The notes beneath the pieces are model-generated. The model did no database searches, had not been told where the DNA came from, and saw only the letters and a list, made by a program, of their open reading frames with translations. From assembly GCA_015075375.1 (NCBI GenBank), contig JABTUM010000001.1, positions 1,173,201 to 1,237,200 on the forward strand: a stretch of DNA of 64,000 bases, in the 5' to 3' direction. Positions 58,341 to 64,000 of this stretch are shown piece after piece. A program made the position numbers and the translations under genes. How positions within the stretch are numbered: the first letter of the stretch is position 1; the number at the start of each line of letters is the position of its first letter. The stretch is from Planctomycetota bacterium (GTDB lineage: Bacteria > Planctomycetota > SZUA-567 > H5-PLA8).

Positions 58341-59965
58341 GGTTCGTTCCCCACGTCGGGAAGTTCGGTCGCATCCTGCGGGACAGGAACCGGCGCCGCC
58401 GGCGCGGGACGCGCGGCCACGGTGCGCGGAGCAGGGGCCACGGGCGCCGGTTTATGCGCCTTCGACAACCGCAGGTATTCCTCCACGGCGGGTTGCATGC
58501 GCCGGAAGAACGGATTAGGCGCGATGCCCATCACGAAGATCATCGCCAGCAGCGGCAGGATCAGCGCCATCTCGCGCCCGCCGATGTCCGCCAAGTGCTC
58601 GTTGCTTTGCCGGATCACCTTCCCGAAGAAGACGCGCTTGACCAAGTAGAGCATGTACACCGCGCCCAGCACCACGCCCAGTCCGCCGAAGACGCCGAAC
58701 CAAGGATTGCGCTGGAACGCGCCCATCAAGCAGGTGAACTCGCCCACGAACCCGTTGGTCAGCGGCAGACCGATGCTCGAGAGCGTCACCAGCACGAAAC
58801 AGACCGTGAAGACCGGTACGATCTTGGCGATCCCGCCGTAGTAGTCGATCATCCGCGTGTGCGTCCGCTCGTACAGCATGCCCACGAGCAAAAACAGCGC
58901 GCCCGTCGAGATGCCGTGGTTGAGCATCTGGTACGCCCCGCCCTGAACGCCCACCGCCGTGAAGCTGAAAATTCCCAGCATGCACGTTCCCAGGTGCGCG
59001 ACCGAACTGTAGGCGATCAGCTTCTTCATGTCCTTCTGCGTGAACGCCATCAAGCTGCCGTAAATGATGCCCACGATGCACAGCACCATCAGCAGCGGCG
59101 CATACGCTTCGCTGGCCATGGGGAAGAACGGAACCACCAGCCGCAGGAATCCGTAGCCGCCCATCTTCAGCAGCACCGCGGCCAAGACCACCGACCCCGG
59201 CGTCGGCGCCTCGACGTGCGCGTCGGGCAGCCACGTATGCAGCGGCCACAGCGGCAGCTTGATCGCAAAGGCCAGCGCGAACGCCCAGAAGCACCAGAAT
59301 TCCTCGGCGCGCGACAGCATGCCGGCCTCGCGCAGCTGCGCGAGCTGTTCGGTCAGGTGCGCGATGCCGAAGTGAGCGGCGCCGCACTTGTGGTAGACGA
59401 ACAGGATCGCGACGAACATCAGCAGGCTGCCGAAGACCGTGTAGAGCACGAACTTCGTCGTCGCGTAGATGCAGTTGTCGCCGCCCCAGATCCCGATCAG
59501 CAGGTACATCGGAATCAGGCTCGCCTCGAAAAAGACGAAGAACAAAAACAGGTCCTGCGCCGCGAAGACTCCGATCATGGCCGTCTCGAGCACCAGCATG
59601 CAGAGGTAAAATTCCTTCTGGCGATCCTTAATGTAGTTCCAGCTTCCCAGGAGCGCGATCGGCATGATGAACGTGGTGAGTACGATCAGCAGCGCAGAGA
59701 TTCCGTCCACGCCCAAGCTGAAACGCGCGCGCAGCCCCTGCAGGCTGAACCAGCGGTACAGTTCGACGAACTGGAAAAGTTCGCCGTCCGGATCGTAGTT
59801 GAAGTACAGCGGCAGCGAGATCAGGAACGTCAGGACCGAAATCATGATGGCCCACACCTTGATCTCGCGCGCGTTGTTATCGCGCACGATCAGGAGCGGG
59901 ATCGCGCCCAGCAACGGAAGCAGAATCAACGCCGTCAGAAGCATCGTTAGCGATTCCAAGGCCAC
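58337..59965 (-). CDS. nuoM: NADH-quinone oxidoreductase subunit M
   Basis: A 542-residue complex I membrane subunit. Signatures include FVFFEASLIPMYLLIGIWGG, the proton-path segment IKLPLWPLHTWLPDAHVEAPTPGSVVLAAVLLKMGGYGFLR and KKLIAYSSVAHLGTCMLGIF. The normal core ends near residue 505; a tail of about 35 residues rich in Pro, Ala and Val (PAPRTVAARPAPAAPVPVP) is unusual for NuoM and presumably soluble. The GTG at 59965 is used; an ATG seven codons later (Met8) is an alternative. It follows nuoL by 31 bases. Confidence 0.95.
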   Translation of the reverse strand: MALESLTMLLTALILLPLLGAIPLLIVRDNNAREIKVWAIMISVLTFLISLPLYFNYDPDGELFQFVELYRWFSLQGLRARFSLGVDGISALLIVLTTFIMPIALLGSWNYIKDRQKEFYLCMLVLETAMIGVFAAQDLFLFFVFFEASLIPMYLLIGIWGGDNCIYATTKFVLYTVFGSLLMFVAILFVYHKCGAAHFGIAHLTEQLAQLREAGMLSRAEEFWCFWAFALAFAIKLPLWPLHTWLPDAHVEAPTPGSVVLAAVLLKMGGYGFLRLVVPFFPMASEAYAPLLMVLCIVGIIYGSLMAFTQKDMKKLIAYSSVAHLGTCMLGIFSFTAVGVQGGAYQMLNHGISTGALFLLVGMLYERTHTRMIDYYGGIAKIVPVFTVCFVLVTLSSIGLPLTNGFVGEFTCLMGAFQRNPWFGVFGGLGVVLGAVYMLYLVKRVFFGKVIRQSNEHLADIGGREMALILPLLAMIFVMGIAPNPFFRRMQPAVEEYLRLSKAHKPAPVAPAPRTVAARPAPAAPVPVPQDATELPDVGNEP

Positions 59966-59996
59966 GTTCCCGCGGCCTTCCCCTTAAACGGCATGC

Positions 59997-62237
59997 CTAT
60001 CCATGCAGCAGCTTGTACAGCACCACCAACGCGCCGATCAGGATGCCGGCCGCGTAAGCGTTCACCACGCCCGACTGCAGCTTGCGCATGAGGCCGGCGA
60101 TCCACCGCACCAGCCCGCCCGCTCCGTACACCAGCAGCGTGTCGATCAGGATCACGTCCACCAGCAGATGCAGCACTTCCGCGAAGAGCGCAAAGCCGCC
60201 GCACACCACCCGATCGTAAAAGCGTTCGACGTAAAAGCGTTCCTTGCTCAGCCGGTACAGCGGGCCCTGCTCGGTTTCCGGCTTGGGCTGCTTGCCCTGC
60301 TGCACGTACAGCAGCAGCGCCAGACCGATGCCGCCAAACGCCGCGACTCCGGCAAGGATCAGATTCAACGTGTGGCCGTGGTGCAGGTCAAAGCTCGGCT
60401 CGGGCAAGCCCAGGAATTCCGGCAGATTCACGCCGCTCCCGAACCAGACGCCTCCGATCGCCGAGAAAATCGCCAGAATCACCAGCGGCACCGTCATCAC
60501 CGGAGGCGATTCGTGGATGTGGTGCTGCGTCTCTTCGCTCGCGCGCGACGTCCCGAAGAAGGCCAGGCCCATCAGCCGGAAGGTGTAGAACGCCGTGCAG
60601 AACGCGCCCACCAGCGCCAGCACATAGAGAATCAGGAACACCGTCTGGTGATCGTGCTCGTAGCGCGCCAGCAGCGCCCCGAGGATCTGGTCTTTGCTGT
60701 ACCAGCCCGCGGTGAAAGGCACGCCGGCCAGCGCCGCGCTCCCGATCAGCATCGTCCAGAACGTGATCGGCATCTTGTGCCGCAGTCCGCCCATCTTGCG
60801 CAGGTCCTGCTCTTCGGACATCCCGTGAATCACGCTGCCCGCGCCCAGGAACAGGAGCGCCTTGAAGAACGCATGCGTCACCACGTGGAAGATCGCGAGG
60901 CCGAAGGCGCCGACCCCTGCGGCCAGGAACATGTACCCCAACTGCGAGACGGTGGAGTACGCCAGCACTTTCTTGATGTCCGTCTGCGTCAACCCGCACA
61001 GCGCCGCGAAAATCGCCGTCAGGCCGCCCACGATCGCGATCACCGAAAGCACCGTTTCGCTGAAGGCGAAAAGCGAACTCAGCCGCGCAACCATGTACAC
61101 GCCCGCCGTCACCATCGTCGCGGCGTGGATCAGCGCGCTGACCGGCGTGGGGCCGGCCATCGCATCGGGCAGCCACGCGTACAGCGGCAACTGCGCCGAC
61201 TTGCCGCACGCGCCGACGAACAGCAGCAGGCAGGCCAGTGCCAGCGCGAAGCCCACCGTCCCATTCGGGAAGACGCTCGAGCCCAGCTTGTCCGATAGAT
61301 TCAGGTTGCCGCGCCCGGTCTTGGCGGCGTCGTAGTCCAGCGGCAGGTTGGCCGATAGGCCCTTGCCGCCGGAAAGCACCCGGACGGCGTGCGCGTAGTT
61401 CAACAGACCGGGATGATCCGGCAGGATCACCTGCATCTGCCCAGGCGCCGCCTCGCCTTCATCCGCTTCCGCGCGCTCCACCCGGTTGGGTTCACTGGGG
61501 TAATTCCGCGTCCCCACCTTCACCGGCGTGCTCACGAAATTCACCGTGCCGAAGACCGCCACCAGCACGAAGATGCCCAGCAGGAACCCCAGGTCGCCCA
61601 CGCGGTTGAAGATGAACGCCTTCATCCCGGCGGCCGCCTTGGCCGCATCCTCGTACCAGAAGCCGATCAGGAGGTAGCTGCACAATCCCACGCCTTCCCA
61701 ACCAACGAAGAGCAGCACCAAATTGTCGCCCAGCACCAGCAGGAGCATCGAAAAGAGAAACAGGTTGAGGTAGCAGAAGTAGCGCGCGAAGGCCTTATCG
61801 TGGGCCATGTAGCCCATGCTGTACAGATGGATCAACGTGCCGACGCCGGTGATGACCAGCGTCATCACGCCGCTCAACTGGTCCAGGTAAAAGCCGAACG
61901 AACAGGAGAAGCCGCCCACCGAGATCCAGTCGGCGTAGATCGCATGCAGCGCGCGCGCGGGAAACTCGACCTCGCTGCCCGACGGCCCGGTGTCCGCCGG
62001 ACCCAGCGTGGCACAGAAGCTCAGGAACGCCCAGAAGAAGGCCCCGAACGCGGCCAGCGTCGCCACCGCGCCGCTGGCGCCGCGGGAGATCGATTTGCGC
62101 CCGAACGCGTTGATCAGGAATCCCGCGAACGGAAGCAGCGGAATCAGGTACAGCGTCTCGGCATAGAACGCATAAAAGCGCCCCGGCTCGCGCAGCCATT
62201 CCGGAAGCCAGCTCACTAAAAATTGCAATCCGTCCAT
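59997..62237 (-). CDS. nuoL: NADH-quinone oxidoreductase subunit L
   Basis: A 746-residue distal complex I subunit, longer than the usual 610-670. Signatures: NLFLFSMLLLVLGDNLVLLFVGWEGVGLCSYLLIGFW, GKSAQLPLYAWLPDAMAGPTPVSALIHAATMVTAGVYM, and KVLAYSTVSQLGYMFLAAGVGAF. The C-terminal helix region (MRKLQSGVVNAYAAGILIGALVVLY) is present. An insertion of about 80 residues lies between residues 235 and 325 (starting VKVGTRNYPSEPNRVERAEAD), where most NuoL proteins have a short loop. It follows nuoK by 73 bases. Confidence 0.95.
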   Translation of the reverse strand: MDGLQFLVSWLPEWLREPGRFYAFYAETLYLIPLLPFAGFLINAFGRKSISRGASGAVATLAAFGAFFWAFLSFCATLGPADTGPSGSEVEFPARALHAIYADWISVGGFSCSFGFYLDQLSGVMTLVITGVGTLIHLYSMGYMAHDKAFARYFCYLNLFLFSMLLLVLGDNLVLLFVGWEGVGLCSYLLIGFWYEDAAKAAAGMKAFIFNRVGDLGFLLGIFVLVAVFGTVNFVSTPVKVGTRNYPSEPNRVERAEADEGEAAPGQMQVILPDHPGLLNYAHAVRVLSGGKGLSANLPLDYDAAKTGRGNLNLSDKLGSSVFPNGTVGFALALACLLLFVGACGKSAQLPLYAWLPDAMAGPTPVSALIHAATMVTAGVYMVARLSSLFAFSETVLSVIAIVGGLTAIFAALCGLTQTDIKKVLAYSTVSQLGYMFLAAGVGAFGLAIFHVVTHAFFKALLFLGAGSVIHGMSEEQDLRKMGGLRHKMPITFWTMLIGSAALAGVPFTAGWYSKDQILGALLARYEHDHQTVFLILYVLALVGAFCTAFYTFRLMGLAFFGTSRASEETQHHIHESPPVMTVPLVILAIFSAIGGVWFGSGVNLPEFLGLPEPSFDLHHGHTLNLILAGVAAFGGIGLALLLYVQQGKQPKPETEQGPLYRLSKERFYVERFYDRVVCGGFALFAEVLHLLVDVILIDTLLVYGAGGLVRWIAGLMRKLQSGVVNAYAAGILIGALVVLYKLLHG

Positions 62238-62310
62238 GCGTGAATCCGGCCGTCTCTAGTCCGCCGTTCGATCGTCCTGGCGCCGGGCGGAGCGGCGCAG
62301 GACCGGAACG

Positions 62311-62706
62311 TCAATGCCGCATCAAGCTGATGTCGCGCGTGTCCACCGTCTGCCGGTTGCGGAAGTAGGCGATCACGATCGCCAATCCCACCGCGGCTTC
62401 CGCCGCCGCCAGCGCGATGATCGTCAACGCGAAAATTTGTCCCGATTCGCCCGCGTACGGCAGACCCGTCTCTTTGGCCAGATTGACGTGCGCCCGCGCG
62501 AAAGCCACGAACGCCAGCATCACCGCGTTGAGCATTAACTCGACGCTGATCAGCACCAGCAGGATGTTCCGGCGCGCCAGCACGCCCCACGCGCCAATCG
62601 CGAACAACGCGCCAGACAGCGCCAGGCACGACGCCAGCCGGAACGTCAGCAGGTTACCCAGCCACTGAACCAAGTCCGAAGCGGCCAAGGTTAAAGCTGC
62701 GTCCAT
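62311..62706 (-). CDS. nuoK: NADH-quinone oxidoreductase subunit K
   Basis: A 131-residue, three-helix complex I subunit. Key segments are ARRNILLVLISVELMLNAVMLAFVAF, with the conserved membrane Glu, and FALTIIALAAAEAAVGLAIVIAYFRNR, with the second Glu. An N-terminal extension of about 25 residues precedes the normal start of the first helix. The ATG at 62706 is preferred over the frame open to 62757. It follows nuoJ by 64 bases. Confidence 0.94.
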   Translation of the reverse strand: MDAALTLAASDLVQWLGNLLTFRLASCLALSGALFAIGAWGVLARRNILLVLISVELMLNAVMLAFVAFARAHVNLAKETGLPYAGESGQIFALTIIALAAAEAAVGLAIVIAYFRNRQTVDTRDISLMRH

Positions 62707-62770
62707 CGTCGCATCGCCTTCGTCGAATCGCCGCGCGGCTCGCCCCACGCGGAGCACCCACGCAACCGCG

Positions 62771-63319
62771 TCAAAGCTTCTTCTTGGACAAAATCACCGC
62801 GCCCAGAATCGCCACCATCAGCAGCACACCAACCAGTTCCAGCGGGATCACGTACTGCCGGAAAAGGGTCAGCCCGATGCTCTCGGCCGAACCGAACAGC
62901 ACCCCGCCGCTCATCGCTTCCTGGCCTTCCCGCGAACCGATGCCCATGGCAAAGGCGCGCTCCAGTTCGCCGTCCGGCGGCACGCCCGCACGCACGAAGC
63001 TCAGGATCACCCCGCCCGTCACCCCCGCCAGCGCCGCCAAACCCAGGTAGCGCCCGAAGCTGAAGTCGTCCCGAATTTCCTCGGGCCGCAGGTTGATCAG
63101 CATGATCACGAAGAGGAACACCACCAGGATCGCGCCGCCGTAGACCATGATTTGCATGGCCGCCAGAAAGGTGGCTTCCAGCAGCACGAACAGGCCCGCG
63201 ATGCCCAGGAAAAAGGGGAGCATCCCGATCACGGAGTAAACGGGGTTCTTGCATGTGACAATGGCGCACGCGGAAATCACGCACAACGCCGCTGCCGCCA
63301 GAAAAAGAAGGTCAACCAT
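62771..63319 (-). CDS. nuoJ: NADH-quinone oxidoreductase subunit J
   Basis: A 182-residue complex I membrane subunit. The N-terminal VDLLFLAAAALCVISACAIVTCKNPVYSVIGML and the conserved LEATFLAAMQIMVYGGAILVVFLFVIMLINL (with the pi-bulge Tyr/Gly region) identify it; the C-terminal PLELVGVLLMVAILGAVIL is also typical. It is the first gene of the nuoJKLMN run. No nuoA-I gene lies upstream, so the operon is split or the other subunits are elsewhere. The ribosome site is weak. Confidence 0.95.
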   Translation of the reverse strand: MVDLLFLAAAALCVISACAIVTCKNPVYSVIGMLPFFLGIAGLFVLLEATFLAAMQIMVYGGAILVVFLFVIMLINLRPEEIRDDFSFGRYLGLAALAGVTGGVILSFVRAGVPPDGELERAFAMGIGSREGQEAMSGGVLFGSAESIGLTLFRQYVIPLELVGVLLMVAILGAVILSKKKL

Positions 63320-63689
63320 GGCCGGAGCCGCACCCCTGGCGCGCTACGTGAACGAACAAAAATGGAGGGCCTGTCCTTCCTTCGTACCCCCCAGCCGCCA
63401 AGGTTTCAAGTAGAACATGTGCATCATTCGCATAAGTCCATGTCGATTAAAGAATAAGAATCCTCCCATGGCCCTGCAAACAGACTCGATTCAAGCTCGG
63501 TCGCGCTCACACCGGGCCGTCCGGTCGAATCCGCTCTGCCCTCCTTTTCCCCGGACCTTCCGTCGCCACCCCTACAAATGCCTTCAGCCCTTGGCCTTCC
63601 GATTCCGATACCGCCAACAAGCCTAGACTCGGCCGCGCCTGAGCGGTCGGGCCACGGCTACGGTTCAAGCTTACATAAGGGAGTCCCGC
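63320..63689. promoter_or_regulatory. 370-base divergent region between nuoJ and a lipoprotein gene
   Basis: No gene is supported; the open frame at 63417-63626 lacks a ribosome site and family features. For nuoJ, TTGAAA (63409-63404, minus) and TACGAA (63386-63381) with a 17-base spacer are a weak promoter candidate. AAGGGAG at 63677-63683 is the ribosome site of the next gene. Confidence 0.4.
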
Positions 63690-64000
63690 ATGACGATCCG
63701 CCGGCTGCTGCTTGTGCTGCCGATCCTGACTTGCCTGCTGCTGGCTACCGGCTGCGGGGATAAAAAGACCGCTCAGGCCGTGAATCAGGAAGCCTTGGTC
63801 CGGCCCGCGGTGCTGGCCCAAGCCGCCGACTCGATCCGGGCCAACAAGCCCGGCGAAGCCGAGGCGATGCTGCAGGGCTGGATCGACGCGAACGCCGAAA
63901 GTCCCTACCAGCCCGAAGCGCACTACCTGATGGGGCAGTCTCTCTTTCATCAGGGTCGCTACGAAGAAGCCAAACGCCACCACGACCGCTGCCTCGACGA
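63690..64000 (+). CDS. Tetratricopeptide-like lipoprotein (partial)
   Basis: The first 103 residues of a gene that runs off the right edge. The ATG at 63690 follows AAGGGAG by six bases. A signal peptide RLLLVLPILTCLLLATGCGD has a lipobox ending at Cys20. The mature part shows TPR-like helices (ADSIRANKPGEAEAMLQGWIDANAES, PEAHYLMGQSLFHQGRYEEAKRHHDRCL). Such lipoproteins include BamD and YbgF-like proteins, but the fragment is too short to assign. Confidence 0.8.
   Translation, partial: MTIRRLLLVLPILTCLLLATGCGDKKTAQAVNQEALVRPAVLAQAADSIRANKPGEAEAMLQGWIDANAESPYQPEAHYLMGQSLFHQGRYEEAKRHHDRCLD

Noticed and set aside
1..64000. tRNA, rRNA, CRISPR arrays, insertion sequences or attachment sites
   Set aside because: No cloverleaf-like sequence, spaced direct repeats, transposase or terminal inverted repeats were recognised by eye; a covariance-model search would be needed to exclude small RNAs.

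Overview
This is a GC-rich bacterial window with strong G/C preference at third codon positions, about 50 protein genes and no RNA genes, CRISPR array, insertion sequence or prophage that I could recognise. The protein families point to the PVC group, most likely a Planctomycetota-like or related heterotroph. The indicators are a giant PQQ-like propeller protein with an embedded Rossmann segment, GntR/LacI-type regulators next to polysaccharide-lyase-like proteins, several xylose-isomerase-like TIM barrels, an LL-diaminopimelate aminotransferase, paired PilT-type ATPases and a 65-residue Cys-rich small protein. This placement is inference from gene content; no marker gene was available.

Layout. 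Bases 1-2.2 kb hold the start of a sensor kinase with an ethylene-receptor-like N-terminus, a DCC thiol oxidoreductase and a two-gene peroxiredoxin operon (tpx, 2-Cys peroxiredoxin). Bases 2.3-11.8 kb carry an HD-GYP protein with a degenerate receiver domain, membrane proteins, a LysM lipoprotein, purC, two related lipoproteins and a PHP hydrolase. Bases 11.8-17.4 kb are a compact signalling island: two stand-alone receivers, a double receiver, an NtrC-type sigma-54 activator and a hybrid histidine kinase that probably overlaps the activator by four bases.

Bases 17.7-34 kb form an accessory, carbohydrate-oriented region. It holds a 1351-residue secreted Ig-repeat protein, a heparinase II/III-like lyase divergent from a GntR/LacI-type regulator, a 1438-residue PQQ/Rossmann/CBM protein, an FkbM-like protein, a second GntR-type regulator, a TIM-barrel isomerase and an atypical radical SAM enzyme. 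Three copies of an 18-base motif lie upstream of the lyase, the first regulator and the PQQ protein, which suggests one regulon. This is the most distinctive candidate system here. Bases 34-46.4 kb mix housekeeping genes (folK, carbonic anhydrase, dapL) with more TIM barrels, secreted proteins and a 1032-residue LamG/beta-helix/CBM protein.

Bases 46.6-56.7 kb include two PilT-type ATPases (one with a very long Pro/Ala linker and an altered His box), a BAX-inhibitor-like membrane protein, a membrane zinc peptidase, an alcohol dehydrogenase lacking its structural-zinc cysteines, and a MOSC protein. Bases 56.8-63.3 kb hold the nuoJKLMN membrane arm of complex I on the minus strand. The window ends inside a TPR lipoprotein gene. 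Many long open frames opposite real genes are shadows of the GC-rich code and were left out.
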